Below, piece after piece: positions 17,706 through 27,506 of a stretch of DNA of 64,000 nt (position 1 is its first letter; every line of letters starts with the position of its first letter). The DNA is from Clostridia bacterium (GTDB lineage: Bacteria > Bacillota > Clostridia > Christensenellales > CAG-314). The position numbers and the translations under genes were made by a program. Under the pieces are notes generated by a model that was not told the DNA's origin, ran no database searches, and worked only from the letters and a program-made list of their open reading frames with translations. Where the stretch lies: positions 1 through 64,000 of the forward strand of contig CAAGHL010000007.1 of assembly GCA_900769665.1 (NCBI GenBank), written 5' to 3'.

Positions 17706-19421
17706 ATGACAAAGTTTTTTTCCTTGGTGGGGCTGACTTTCAAACAGCAGTTTCGTAGCAAACCGACGGAAAGTGGCAAGAAAAGCAAAGTGGGTACCAT
17801 TATCTTGTTCGTCGTGCTTGCCATTGTATTTGTGCCTGTCGCAATCTATATCTTTATCGGATGTTTGGCTCTTGGCAAATACGTCGCGGCAAATCTTCCG
17901 CAAGATACCTACGCAGGTATAGTAGGCACATTGCTGTTGGGCGTTCAAGGCGTGACTTTGCTGTTCGGTTTCCACGGAGTTTTGGTAAACGTATTCAATT
18001 GCAAAGACGCCGACAAATTGTTGTATTTGCCTATAAAGGGAACGACGGTGTTTTGGGCAAAGTTTTTTGTAGCATACGTCAACGAAGCCGTCGCAGGCGC
18101 GTTGTTACTGTTTGTTACGGTGTTGCCCTTCGGTATCGGTATGGGTGCAGGCATAGGGTACTACTTGACGCTTTTAGTGGCTTTGTTTCTTGTTCCGTTG
18201 CTTCCGATGTTGGTATCTACCCTTTTGGCAATGCCTCTGTCTATGCTTTCGGCAAAGATCGGCAAAAACGGTGCTGTAAAGACTTTATTCAACGTTTTAC
18301 TGTATTTGGCGGTTATGGCGTTGTACATTTGGTTGATGCAACAGTTCGGTTACGGCGGCAACGGAGACGAGAATATAACCGACGAAGAAGCACTGAAAAG
18401 GATCGTCGCAATGATTGTAGATCACATTTCGGTGGCGATAGTGTACGTCCATCCCGACTACATGATGGCAAAAACGTTTGTGGCAACCGATTGGACGGGG
18501 CTTGGCGACTTCGCATTGGGTTTGGTGGAATTTGCCGCACTGTTTGCGTTGCTTGCGCTGATTTCCAAGGCGTTTTACGGCAAAATGCTTACATTGACCG
18601 TGGAAGGCGGCGGAAGTACGTCCAAGAAAATCGCAAAGCCGCTGACGGTAGACAAAAAAGGCGGCGTTGTCCGTCAACTGATTACAAGCGACCTTAAGCG
18701 TGTGGTGCGCGACCCACAAATGGGTTTCCAAGCCTTTGCAGGCATGCTGATTACCCCGTTGATTGTTGTGATAGTTGCAATCGGGTTTAGTACTGGCAAT
18801 GACGGCGACGTTTCTCTCGGAGGGTTTATCAAGCAAAACGGCATGATAGTGGGTATGTCTTTGATGATATATTTGACACTGCTTACTGCCGGGACAAACG
18901 TGCTAGGACTGTTCCCCATGTCGAGGGAAAATAAATCGCTGTATTTACTGAAAACATTGCCCGTACCATTTGAAAAAATTTTGCTTGCCAAGGTGCTGTT
19001 GGCAACGGGCGTTGCGCTTGTTACCGATTTGATTACTGCGCTTGTGGTGGTGTTTGTGGCAGGGTACAACGTGCTTAGCGCATTGCTACTGATGTTGGGA
19101 TTGCTTGCCTACGGATTCGGCAATATGTGCTTGACAACGCACATGGATTTGAAATCGCCGAAAATCGGTTGGAGTAACTTTCAGACTTCTCTGAAAAACA
19201 GCAAAAACAGTTGGATAGCGATGTTATTGGGACTTTTGTCCGGGGTGATAGTCGCCGTAACGAGCATGGGCTTTTTGTTGTGGTATTCCGTTTCGCGTGC
19301 AATGTATATCGAGTGGCTGATGTTTGTTGCCGTAGACCTCGTCGGCGCACTGTATGCTTATGTCGGTTACCGCATTATGCGTAACTCGGCGGAAAAACTG
19401 TTTGAAAAAATCGAGCCGTAA
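17706..19421 (+). CDS. ABC transporter permease
   Basis: 571-residue integral membrane protein with roughly twelve to fourteen hydrophobic segments, the membrane half of the exporter encoded with the preceding ATPase. The N-terminal MTKFFSLVGLTFKQQF is cytoplasmic and a large soluble loop spans about 310-345. The ATG at 17706 is chosen because it follows the ATPase stop by 7 bases, with GGAGGCG at the end of that gene. An open frame extends upstream inside the ATPase gene but is a frame shadow. Confidence 0.9.
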   Translation: MTKFFSLVGLTFKQQFRSKPTESGKKSKVGTIILFVVLAIVFVPVAIYIFIGCLALGKYVAANLPQDTYAGIVGTLLLGVQGVTLLFGFHGVLVNVFNCKDADKLLYLPIKGTTVFWAKFFVAYVNEAVAGALLLFVTVLPFGIGMGAGIGYYLTLLVALFLVPLLPMLVSTLLAMPLSMLSAKIGKNGAVKTLFNVLLYLAVMALYIWLMQQFGYGGNGDENITDEEALKRIVAMIVDHISVAIVYVHPDYMMAKTFVATDWTGLGDFALGLVEFAALFALLALISKAFYGKMLTLTVEGGGSTSKKIAKPLTVDKKGGVVRQLITSDLKRVVRDPQMGFQAFAGMLITPLIVVIVAIGFSTGNDGDVSLGGFIKQNGMIVGMSLMIYLTLLTAGTNVLGLFPMSRENKSLYLLKTLPVPFEKILLAKVLLATGVALVTDLITALVVVFVAGYNVLSALLLMLGLLAYGFGNMCLTTHMDLKSPKIGWSNFQTSLKNSKNSWIAMLLGLLSGVIVAVTSMGFLLWYSVSRAMYIEWLMFVAVDLVGALYAYVGYRIMRNSAEKLFEKIEP

Positions 19422-19645
19422 CAACACGTCCACAACTACGTATAGACGACAACATTGTCATTTGTAAATCAACTTACTACTGTCAACTTGTATTACGTTT
19501 ATCCTTGATGGGTGGGCGGTCGGGGTAGTGGTAATAGCGATGTAATAGGCTTTGCCATAACCAAACTAAACAAACAATTATTGCTTTACCATAAGCAATA
19601 TCAATAACCAATAAAAACTATTTCAATTTGATAGGAGAACAACAT

Positions 19646-20851
19646 ATGGAAAACGTACTTGACGTGCTACGTGCGCGCGGATACATTAAACAAACGGTAT
19701 ATGAAGACGAGTTGTACGAACTGCTCGGCAAAGAAAGCGTAACTTTCTACACGGGATACGATCCTACTGCCGATAGTCTTCACGTTGGGCACTTTGTCAC
19801 GCTTATGGCGATGGCGCACATGCAACGCGCAGGGCACCGTCCTCTTGTCCTTATCGGCGGAGGCACGGGCATGGTGGGCGACCCCAGCGGACGTACCGAC
19901 ATGCGTACCATGATGACGCGTGAAACGGTTGCGCACAACGTGGAGTGCTTCAAAAAGCAAATGTCGCGCTTCATCGACGTGTCCGACGGCAAAGCAATCT
20001 TCGTCGACAACGGCGATTGGCTTTTGAACCTCAACTACATCGACTTCTTGCGTGAAATCGGCGCAAACTTTTCCGTCAACAAGATGTTGACCGCCGAGTG
20101 CTACAAGCAACGCTTGGAAAAGGGACTTACCTTCCTTGAATTCAACTACATGCTAATGCAAGCATACGACTTTTTGCATCTCAATAGGGAGTATAATTGC
20201 GTATTAGAGCTTGGCGGCGACGACCAATGGAGCAACATGTTGGCAGGCGTCGACCTTGTCCGTCGTAAGGAAGGCAAGAAGGCTTACGCCGCAACGTTCA
20301 GTTTGCTTACCACAAGCGAAGGCAAGAAGATGGGCAAGACCCAAAAAGGCGCCGTGTGGCTTGACGCAAACAAGACTTCGCCGTACGATTTCTTCCAATA
20401 CTGGCGCAACGTCGAGGACGACCGCGTGGACGTTTGCATGAAGTTGCTTACATTTATGTCGCTTGAGGAAATTGCCGAACTTACGGCGCATCGCGACGAA
20501 CGCATGAACGCCGCCAAGGAACGTCTTGCATACGAAGTAACTAAGATCGTACACGGCGAGGCGATTGCCGACGAGGTGTTGAAGCAAGCTCACGCAAGCT
20601 TCGGCGGCGACGAAAGCAACATGCCCATGGTGGAAATTACCGAACCGGGCAACATCATCGACATACTTGTCAAGTGTGGTCAAGCCAAGAGCAACGGCGA
20701 AGCACGTCGTTTGGTTGAGGGCGGCGGTGTGTCCGTGGACGATACCAAGGTGGCAAACATTGCCTTCACATTGCCTGCCGAAACGCTTGCAAAAGGCGAG
20801 TTTGTACTGCACAAGGGCAAGAAAGTGCACCTGCGCGTAATCATCAAGTAA
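19646..20851 (+). CDS. tyrS: Tyrosyl-tRNA synthetase
   Basis: Class I synthetase that charges tRNA-Tyr. 401 residues. The HIGH motif is HVGH near residues 46-49, the KMSKS loop is KMGKT near 228-232, and a C-terminal S4 RNA-binding domain spans about 335-400. The ATG at 19646 follows AGGAGAACAAC. The 220-base upstream region is non-coding and could hold regulation; a full T-box was not found. yigZ starts 4 bases after the stop. Confidence 0.96.
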   Translation: MENVLDVLRARGYIKQTVYEDELYELLGKESVTFYTGYDPTADSLHVGHFVTLMAMAHMQRAGHRPLVLIGGGTGMVGDPSGRTDMRTMMTRETVAHNVECFKKQMSRFIDVSDGKAIFVDNGDWLLNLNYIDFLREIGANFSVNKMLTAECYKQRLEKGLTFLEFNYMLMQAYDFLHLNREYNCVLELGGDDQWSNMLAGVDLVRRKEGKKAYAATFSLLTTSEGKKMGKTQKGAVWLDANKTSPYDFFQYWRNVEDDRVDVCMKLLTFMSLEEIAELTAHRDERMNAAKERLAYEVTKIVHGEAIADEVLKQAHASFGGDESNMPMVEITEPGNIIDILVKCGQAKSNGEARRLVEGGGVSVDDTKVANIAFTLPAETLAKGEFVLHKGKKVHLRVIIK

Positions 20852-20855
20852 CCAA

Positions 20856-21491
20856 ATGAAAGAGTACGTTACAATCCCCGACGGCAAGGAGTTTGTGTCG
20901 GAAACGGTAATAGAAAAATCTCGCTTCATCGCTTGCGCCGTACACGTCGACGACGTGGAGCAAGCGGTGGAGTTTGTCAAGCAACGCAAAAAGAAGTGTT
21001 ACGACGCAACCCACAATTGCTACGCCTACATCGTGGACGACAAAGCCAAGTTTAGCGACGACGGCGAACCGCAAGGCACCGCAGGACAACCGATGTACGA
21101 GTGCTTGAAGCAAATGGGGCTAAACCGCGTGTGCGTGGTGGTGACTAGGTACTTTGGCGGCGTAAAGCTCGGCGCGGGCGGACTTGTGCGTGCCTATGGC
21201 GGCGCCGTTGTGGACGTACTAAACAAAACGCCGCGGTTAAATTATGTAAATTGTTTTACGGCAAAAGTGACGGTGGAGTACTCGTTGTACGAGCTTATGC
21301 GCCGTGCCGTTAGTCAGCATTGCAACGTCACGGACGTGGACTTTGCCGACAAAGTGACCCTAGGTATACTGGGAACAGCCGATTTGGAGAATACTATTAC
21401 AGACATAGTAACGGATATTTCTAACGGAAAGGCAATTTACACGTCGCTTGGCACGACATTGTACCCGTACAAACATATCGTCACGTACTAA
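20856..21491 (+). CDS. yigZ: YigZ/IMPACT family protein
   Basis: 211-residue UPF0029 protein. The IMPACT N-terminal domain carries DDGEPQGTAGQPMYE and RYFGGVKLGAGGLVRAYG, both diagnostic. The bacterial role is unclear; the domain has a ribosomal protein S5/EF-G-like fold. It starts 4 bases after tyrS without a ribosome site, so it is probably coupled. Near its C terminus (21392-21410) it contains copy 2 of the TACTAT inverted repeat, read as codons for NTITDIV. Confidence 0.93.
   Translation: MKEYVTIPDGKEFVSETVIEKSRFIACAVHVDDVEQAVEFVKQRKKKCYDATHNCYAYIVDDKAKFSDDGEPQGTAGQPMYECLKQMGLNRVCVVVTRYFGGVKLGAGGLVRAYGGAVVDVLNKTPRLNYVNCFTAKVTVEYSLYELMRRAVSQHCNVTDVDFADKVTLGILGTADLENTITDIVTDISNGKAIYTSLGTTLYPYKHIVTY
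21392..21410 (+). repeat. TACTAT-N7-ATAGTA inverted repeat, copy 2
   Basis: TACTAT, spacer TACAGAC, ATAGTA, lying inside the yigZ coding sequence. Confidence 0.85.
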
Positions 21492-21518
21492 AAACAAAAT
21501 GAAACGGAGAAGTAGTAT

Positions 21519-22148
21519 ATGTCAAAAGTTTCAATACAAGCTTCCACTCTGCTTGCGCCGTTGCCTGCAGTGATGGTCAGCGTGGGCGACTACGACAACG
21601 CCAACGTAATTACCGTCGCTTGGACGGGGATAGTGTGCAGTCAGCCGCCGAGGATGTATGTTTCCATACGTCACGACCGCTTTAGTTACGACATACTTAA
21701 GCGCATGGGTGAGTTTGTCGTCAATCTTACAAGCGAGCAACTGCTTGCCGCATGCGACTATTGCGGTATACGTAGCGGACGTGACATGGACAAGTTTGCC
21801 GAAATGGGTTTCACTAAGGAAAAGGCTGACCACGTCGCAACGCCAATGATTGCCGAAAGCCCCGTTACAATCGAGTGCAAGGTTTTTGAAGTACTGAATC
21901 TCGGCAGTCACGACATGTTCCTTGCCAACATCCTTGTCGTGCATGTGGATGAAAACATAATGGTGGACGGCAAGATAGACTATGCCAAGGCAAGGCTCGT
22001 CAACTACCAACACGGCGAGTACTACGCCACGGGCAGACACCTAGGGCGTTTCGGCTTTGCCGCACAAAAGAAGTACATTGCCAAGTACGGCAAGGGCGTT
22101 ACCTCCAAGTTGCCTACGGGCGGACTGACCAAACGCAAAAAGAAGTAG
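21519..22148 (+). CDS. Flavin reductase / flavoredoxin family protein
   Basis: 209-residue FMN-binding split-barrel protein of the flavoredoxin type, with VITVAWTGIVCSQPPRMYVSIR in the N-terminal part and FVVNLTSEQL following. The last 20 residues are lysine-rich. It probably binds FMN and moves electrons; the partner is unknown. The ATG follows ACGGAGAAGTAGTAT. Its spacing to yigZ (27 bases) suggests one transcript with tyrS. Confidence 0.88.
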   Translation: MSKVSIQASTLLAPLPAVMVSVGDYDNANVITVAWTGIVCSQPPRMYVSIRHDRFSYDILKRMGEFVVNLTSEQLLAACDYCGIRSGRDMDKFAEMGFTKEKADHVATPMIAESPVTIECKVFEVLNLGSHDMFLANILVVHVDENIMVDGKIDYAKARLVNYQHGEYYATGRHLGRFGFAAQKKYIAKYGKGVTSKLPTGGLTKRKKK

Positions 22149-22181
22149 TACAAGGCTATTTTAGCCAAACGGAGAAAGACT

Positions 22182-24413
22182 TTGAATTTACAATCACTTA
22201 ACGCCGCACAAGTTGCCGCAGTTACCGCGCCGCTAAAGCCGACAATCGTGCTTGCAGGTGCAGGCTCGGGTAAAACGCGCGTGCTTACAAACAGAATACT
22301 TTATCTGACGCAGGAATGCGGGGTTTCGCCGTCGGAAATTTTGGCAATAACCTTTACCAACAAGGCGGCAAACGAAATGAAACGCCGCTTGTACGACTTC
22401 AAGGCAGGCGCGGCGTACATGCACATCAGTACCATACACAGCTTTTGCGCAACGGTGCTACGCCAAGAAGCCGCAAGTTTCGACCGCAACAGCAACTTTA
22501 CCATTTATGCCGAGGATGAAAAGAAGTCCGTCGTAAAAAAGATTGTCAAGGAGTGTTTCGAGGACAGCGATGCCAAGGTGGTGGACGGATTTTGCGACAG
22601 TATTTCCGACATCAAAAACAAAGCACCGGAGCTTCTCGACGGCGACCTTGCCGCCCTTGCCAAAACCGACGAGTACCTCGACAACGAGCTTACACGTTTG
22701 CAAAGTTTGACGGATACTGCCGACAATGCCGAAGTAATCAAAATCATTGAAACCTACGGCAAAAAAATGGCGGAAAACAACGCACTTGACTTCGACGACT
22801 TGTTGTATTACGTGTACAAACTTTTCGTCAACAGCGAGCAAATACTCGAAAAGTACCGCGAACGTTACAAGTACATACTTATCGACGAGTTTCAGGATAC
22901 CAACAAGGTGCAGTACAAAATCTTCAAGATGCTCGGCGAAAAGTACCGTAACATTTTTGTTGTAGGTGACGACGATCAAAGCATTTACGGATGGCGCGGA
23001 GCGGATGCGCACAACCTCAAAAAGTTCGAGGCGGACTTCCCCGATTGCCAACTGTTCAAGTTGGAGCAAAACTACCGCAGTACTAAGTCCATTTTGGATG
23101 TCGCCAACGACGTGATTTCTCGCAATACGGGACGCTTCGACAAGGTATTGTGGACGGAAAACGAGCAAGGCATAAAGCCGCAACTGTACACTGCCTACAA
23201 CGAAAGCGACGAAGCCTACTACGTGGTGGAGCAAATCAAGTCCATCCGCGCAATGAGCCGCAACGGCAGTTGGCGTGACTTTGCAATACTTATGCGCGTC
23301 AACGCTCTTTCGCGCAGTTTCGAGGCGGAGCTAACTCGCAACCGCATACCGTACAAGGTGTTTGGCGGTTTCAAGTTTTTCGAGCGTAAGGAAATCAAGG
23401 ACGTCTTGTCCTACATGCGCCTTGTGGTCAACCCCAGCGACAACGAAGCCTTCACGCGAGCGCTAAACGTGCCTCGCCGTAGAGGTATCGGCGATACCAC
23501 GCTGAAAAAGCTTGCCGACATTTCTTCCGATATGGGACTTTCCATGGCGGAGTTTATTGCCGACCTACGCAATTTGGAGCGTGACTTTAACCGCCCGACC
23601 AAGGAAAAGTTGACGGCGTTTGCCGAAACGATAGAACAACTCAACAATCTTGCACGCACTTCGCCGCTAGGTCAGTTTGTGCATGCAATGTTGGATTTGT
23701 TGGAGTTCCGCCAAGTGTACTTGGATGCCGACGAGGACGACCGCGCGCTGAACATCGACGAGTTTGAGTCCTCCGTTGCCGACTTTGAAAAATTGCAACC
23801 TTCCTCCACGTTGTCCGACTATCTTCAAAACGTTGCCCTTGCCGCCGACATCGACGAGGACGACCAAGCCGACTACGTAAGCATTGCAACAATACACGCA
23901 GTCAAGGGTTTGGAGTTTAAGACGGTATTCGTGGTGGGGTTGGAGTCGGAAATCTTCCCGACAGGTCGTGCCAAGTACAGTTTCGACGCCTTGCAAGAGG
24001 AACGCCGCTTGATGTATGTTGCCGTCACACGTGCCGAGCAACGCCTGTACTTAACGCGCGCACGCTCTCGCTACATGTGGGGACAGCGCAAGGATACGTC
24101 GGAAAGCACGTATTTTTCCGAAATCAAGCGTATGCAAGCGCCGCCTCGCCCTGCCGCGACGGAAAGACAACTTGCCGACGACAGGTACCTCGACAAGCTA
24201 AACAACACCGAACGCCCCACAGGCGTTGCCCCCAACCAAGGCAAAAGCAAGGCGGAAACAGCCAAGTTCAAGCCGGGGCAAAAGGTGGAACACGCAACCT
24301 TCGGCAAGGGCATTATTTTGCGTATCGCAGGCGACGTAGTGGACGTTGCCTTTGACCGCGCAGGCAAAAAGTCCTTGATGATCAAGTTTGCGCCCCTCAA
24401 AATTTTGGAATAA
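22182..24413 (+). CDS. pcrA: ATP-dependent DNA helicase PcrA/UvrD
   Basis: 3'-5' SF1A helicase for repair and for clearing proteins from DNA. 743 residues. Walker A AGAGSGKT is near residue 25, Walker B IDEFQDTN near 234, followed by GDDDQSIYGWRGA. Motif VI lies in YVAVTRAEQRLYL. The C-terminal Tudor-like tail (GQKVEHATFGKGIILR) is typical of PcrA and binds RNA polymerase. The start is TTG with ACGGAGAAAGAC upstream. ligA follows after 19 bases, a common pairing in Bacillota. Confidence 0.96.
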   Translation: MNLQSLNAAQVAAVTAPLKPTIVLAGAGSGKTRVLTNRILYLTQECGVSPSEILAITFTNKAANEMKRRLYDFKAGAAYMHISTIHSFCATVLRQEAASFDRNSNFTIYAEDEKKSVVKKIVKECFEDSDAKVVDGFCDSISDIKNKAPELLDGDLAALAKTDEYLDNELTRLQSLTDTADNAEVIKIIETYGKKMAENNALDFDDLLYYVYKLFVNSEQILEKYRERYKYILIDEFQDTNKVQYKIFKMLGEKYRNIFVVGDDDQSIYGWRGADAHNLKKFEADFPDCQLFKLEQNYRSTKSILDVANDVISRNTGRFDKVLWTENEQGIKPQLYTAYNESDEAYYVVEQIKSIRAMSRNGSWRDFAILMRVNALSRSFEAELTRNRIPYKVFGGFKFFERKEIKDVLSYMRLVVNPSDNEAFTRALNVPRRRGIGDTTLKKLADISSDMGLSMAEFIADLRNLERDFNRPTKEKLTAFAETIEQLNNLARTSPLGQFVHAMLDLLEFRQVYLDADEDDRALNIDEFESSVADFEKLQPSSTLSDYLQNVALAADIDEDDQADYVSIATIHAVKGLEFKTVFVVGLESEIFPTGRAKYSFDALQEERRLMYVAVTRAEQRLYLTRARSRYMWGQRKDTSESTYFSEIKRMQAPPRPAATERQLADDRYLDKLNNTERPTGVAPNQGKSKAETAKFKPGQKVEHATFGKGIILRIAGDVVDVAFDRAGKKSLMIKFAPLKILE

Positions 24414-24432
24414 TCCGTTTGGAGAAACGACC

Positions 24433-26370
24433 ATGACAATGCAACAAATTGTCGACAAACTGAACAAATGGAGCTACGAGTACTACGTGCTTGACGCTCC
24501 GTCCGTGCCGGATACGGAGTACGACGCATTGTACGACGTGTTGGTGGCTATGGAAAAGACAAGCGGCACCGTTTTGCCCGACAGCCCCACACGGCGCGTC
24601 GGCGGACAACCGCTGAAAAACTTTGTGCAACACACCCACCTAGGACGTTTGTACAGCCTTGACAAGGCGCAAAGCTTCGGCGAGTTGGAAGATTGGATTG
24701 CCAAGGTCAACAAGGAAGTAGGCGAAGTGTACTTTACCGTGGAGTTGAAGTACGACGGACTGACAATCAGCGTTACCTACCGTGACGGCGAGTTTGTCGG
24801 CGCGGCAACACGTGGCAACGGCGTAGTGGGCGAGGACGTGACGGAGCAAGTCAAGACAATACGCACCGTGCCGCTTACAATACCGTACAAAGGCACTTGT
24901 GAATTGCAGGGCGAGGGTATCATGCACCTGTCCGCACTCAATCGTTACAATGCCAAGCACCCCGACGAACCGCTGAAAAACGCACGCAACGCCGCCGCAG
25001 GAGCAATACGAAACCTCGACCCGAAGGTGACTGCCGAGCGCACGTTGGATGTGGTGTTTCACAGTAGCGGCTACCACGACAATTTGGACGTGCACAGCCA
25101 GTGGGAGTTGAACGAGTTTTTTAAGAGTTGCCACATGGCGACAAACGCCGTGTTCGAGCGTGTAAAAACTTTTGACGAAATAAAGGCTATTATCGAGCAT
25201 ATAGCGGAAATTCGACCGACGTTGGACTTTCTGATTGACGGAGTTGTCATCAAGGTTGACGACTTTGCCGTGCGTGAGGAACTAGGCTATACCGACAAAT
25301 TCCCCAAGTGGGCGGTAGCGTTTAAGTTTGACGCCGAGCAGGTGCAAACCACACTCGAAGGCGTGGAGTGGCAAGTAGGGCGCACGGGCAAACTGACCCC
25401 GATTGGCAAGCTTGCCCCCGTGGACTTGTGCGGAGCAACAATTAGGCGTGCGACGCTAAACAACTTTGGCGACATCACACGCAAACGTTTGAAGCTTGGC
25501 GGAAGCATATTTGTACGCCGCAGTAACGACGTAATACCCGAGGTGTTGGGCGCGGCGGACGAAACGGGCGAGGATATAGCCAAGCCGACGACGTGCCCTG
25601 CATGCGGAAGCGAGCTGACGGAAAGCGGCGCAAACCTGTACTGTACCAATGCGGAAAATTGCCGTCCGCAAATAGTGGCGCGGCTGACCCATTACTGCAG
25701 TAAGGCGGCGTGCGACATCGACGGACTCAGCGACAAGACAATCGAGCAGTTGGTGGACTGCTTGTCGGTTAATTCCGTTGCCGATTTGTACGGTTTGACG
25801 GTGGAAGAGTTGCTGACATTGGACGGCTTCAAGCAAAAGAAAGCGACAAACATTGTCAACGCCATTGCCGCAAGCAAAAAGGCGACCTTGCCTAAGTTCA
25901 TTTTTGCGCTTGGGCTGGATAACGTCGGCGCAGTCACGGCAAAGGACTTGGCAGAAAAATTCGGTAGCGTCGGCGCACTGAGCAAAGCCACGGCGGAACA
26001 ACTCGTTGCAATCGACGGCATAGGCGACGTGGTTGCCGACGGTATCGTGCAGTATTTCTCCGAGCCGCAAAACTTAGACATCATTGCCGCTCTTGCCGCG
26101 GAGGGTATCGACCCGACATATAAAGCGGAAACCAAACAAGGCGTGTTTGTCGGCAAAAAAGTGGTGCTGACGGGCAGTTTGCAGTCCTTTACGCGGGGCG
26201 ACGCAAGCAAACTAATCGAGCAAAACGGCGGCGAAGTAGCTAGTTCGGTCAGTAAATCCGTCAATCTCGTTGTCGCCGGTGCGGAGGCAGGCAGTAAACT
26301 AGACAAGGCACGCCAACTAGGCATAGAAGTAATCGATGAACAAACATTTTTGCAAATGTTACAAAAGTAA
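24433..26370 (+). CDS. ligA: NAD-dependent DNA ligase
   Basis: Seals nicks using NAD. 645 residues in the usual order: Ia domain, adenylation domain with the KYDG nucleotidyl-lysine motif at about residue 106, OB fold, zinc finger (cysteines in CPACGSEL and YCTNAENC), helix-hairpin-helix repeats (ALGLDNVGAVTAKDLAEKFG, AIDGIGDVVADGI), and a C-terminal BRCT domain from about 570. The ATG follows TTGGAGAAACGACC. A terminator with a long T run follows. Confidence 0.96.
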   Translation: MTMQQIVDKLNKWSYEYYVLDAPSVPDTEYDALYDVLVAMEKTSGTVLPDSPTRRVGGQPLKNFVQHTHLGRLYSLDKAQSFGELEDWIAKVNKEVGEVYFTVELKYDGLTISVTYRDGEFVGAATRGNGVVGEDVTEQVKTIRTVPLTIPYKGTCELQGEGIMHLSALNRYNAKHPDEPLKNARNAAAGAIRNLDPKVTAERTLDVVFHSSGYHDNLDVHSQWELNEFFKSCHMATNAVFERVKTFDEIKAIIEHIAEIRPTLDFLIDGVVIKVDDFAVREELGYTDKFPKWAVAFKFDAEQVQTTLEGVEWQVGRTGKLTPIGKLAPVDLCGATIRRATLNNFGDITRKRLKLGGSIFVRRSNDVIPEVLGAADETGEDIAKPTTCPACGSELTESGANLYCTNAENCRPQIVARLTHYCSKAACDIDGLSDKTIEQLVDCLSVNSVADLYGLTVEELLTLDGFKQKKATNIVNAIAASKKATLPKFIFALGLDNVGAVTAKDLAEKFGSVGALSKATAEQLVAIDGIGDVVADGIVQYFSEPQNLDIIAALAAEGIDPTYKAETKQGVFVGKKVVLTGSLQSFTRGDASKLIEQNGGEVASSVSKSVNLVVAGAEAGSKLDKARQLGIEVIDEQTFLQMLQK

Positions 26371-26458
26371 AGCGTTTGCACTCTTGTAAAAAGAGCAAGT
26401 AATACCACATTTATGCTTGTTAAGAAAGGCATGTAAAGCTAAACAAAATAAACCAATT

Positions 26459-26498
26459 AAGTCGCGACAACGATAATGTTGTTGTGACTTTTTTTTTT
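26459..26498 (+). terminator. Intrinsic terminator of pcrA-ligA
   Basis: A 13-base stem (AAGTCGCGACAAC with GTTGTTGTGACTT, two G-U pairs, 6-base loop) runs directly into about ten Ts. Confidence 0.88.
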
Positions 26499-26529
26499 GT
26501 AAAATTCTGTACGGTGTGTATTAAAAATA

Positions 26530-26559
26530 TTGACATGTCGGTAACATTTGATGTAAAAT
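26530..26559 (+). promoter_or_regulatory. SigA promoter for small membrane-protein gene
   Basis: TTGACA (26530-26535), an 18-base spacer and TAAAAT (26554-26559). Confidence 0.6.
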
Positions 26560-26664
26560 AACTTTGTAATAATATTGCGATATACAATCAATAATCAAGC
26601 TCAATTGTGTTTTGCAATGATTTTATGTTAATTCATTTGGTAGTCGGACTAAAAGGAGAAAAAG

Positions 26665-27171
26665 ATGGCGTTACTTTTGATGGTTTTGGGTATGATCGTA
26701 GTGCGAGTACTTGCTCGTATTTTGGAAAACGCAAACCGTATTGTACGTGCTTTGGTGGGTACGGCAATTGGTGTAGGGGTAGGGTTTTGGGCAATGAGTG
26801 TTGAGTGGGGTAGCACAGCGGACGACTCAATAATACAAATTATCGATAGTTTCACGTTTGTGCCCATTTTACTCGGTTTAGGCACGGCGTGTACACTTGT
26901 AACGCTCGGCACTCAAGACGACGAGGGCTATTGGAATGAGTATTTTAGCATAGGCGACACGTCGTTCGGCGATATAGAGGGCAACTTAAGCTTATTTGGA
27001 CACATTTTTTGGGTGGTGTTGATTTCGGGAGTTATTTATTTGGTGTGCTATTGCTTTTCTCCTGCAGTGAAATTTGCAGGAGGAGTATTTTCCATTGTAA
27101 CAATGGTGTTGTATTTCGGCGCACAAGCATTTTGCTTGCTGAAAATTTTTTTCAGTAAAAGTAGTGATTAG
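26665..27171 (+). CDS. Unknown 168-residue membrane protein
   Basis: No family recognised. Hydrophobic segments lie at about residues 2-16, 29-44, 64-84, 110-130 and 138-160. The central loop is acidic, around TQDDEGYWNEYFSIGDTSFG. The ATG follows a strong AAAAGGAG site. Codon choice is more AT-rich and less biased than in neighbouring genes, and the gene has its own promoter and terminator. This suggests an accessory or recently acquired gene. Its TAG stop lies within the first unit of a 17-base tandem array. Confidence 0.75.
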   Translation: MALLLMVLGMIVVRVLARILENANRIVRALVGTAIGVGVGFWAMSVEWGSTADDSIIQIIDSFTFVPILLGLGTACTLVTLGTQDDEGYWNEYFSIGDTSFGDIEGNLSLFGHIFWVVLISGVIYLVCYCFSPAVKFAGGVFSIVTMVLYFGAQAFCLLKIFFSKSSD

Positions 27172-27287
27172 AAAAAGTCTTCGATTAGCCAAAAGCAGCG
27201 ATTAGTCTAATCTACATATCAGCCAATAGAAACCGATTAGGCATAGACACATCGTTTAGTCAAAAGATGTGATTAGCGATAAAAATA
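27165..27287 (+). repeat. 17-base degenerate tandem array (GATTAG iterons)
   Basis: GATTAG or a close variant recurs at 27166, 27183, 27200, about 27217 (ATCAG), 27235, 27254 (GTTTAG) and 27271, with spacing 17, 17, 17, 18, 19 and 17. The unit consensus is roughly YGATTAGNCAAAAGNNN. At 27200-27212 a unit contains the palindrome GATTAGTCTAATC. Seventeen is not a multiple of three, so the array is not coding. Confidence 0.7.
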
Positions 27288-27297
27288 CTTCCTTTTA

Positions 27298-27328
27298 CGG
27301 CAGCCTTGTGAAAAAGGTTGCCGTTTTT
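27298..27328 (+). terminator. Intrinsic terminator after the tandem array
   Basis: The stem CGGCAGCC / GGTTGCCG (one G-U pair) with a 10-base loop is followed by TTTTT. Confidence 0.82.
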
Positions 27329-27506
27329 ATAGTGAGTAGTGGGTTTGCGGATTGTTTCGACACACGATTTATTTGAACGTAGCCTACTATTTATTCTTGA
27401 TTTTTTTTTTGCAAATCTGTAACTGAACTATACAGTAAAAACCCTACGGCGCATCTACTCGAATTTATCCAAACGCATTTGGTACTAATGGATACAAAAC
27501 CCATCT

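Noticed and set aside
19500..19545. T-box-like GGGTGGGCGG upstream of tyrS
   Set aside because: The conserved T-box bulge (TGGxACC followed by CGCG), an antiterminator/terminator pair and a T run are all missing. Only the GGGTGG fragment matches.
27165..27287. CRISPR array
   Set aside because: Units are 17 bases with no unique spacers between them, and no cas gene is nearby.
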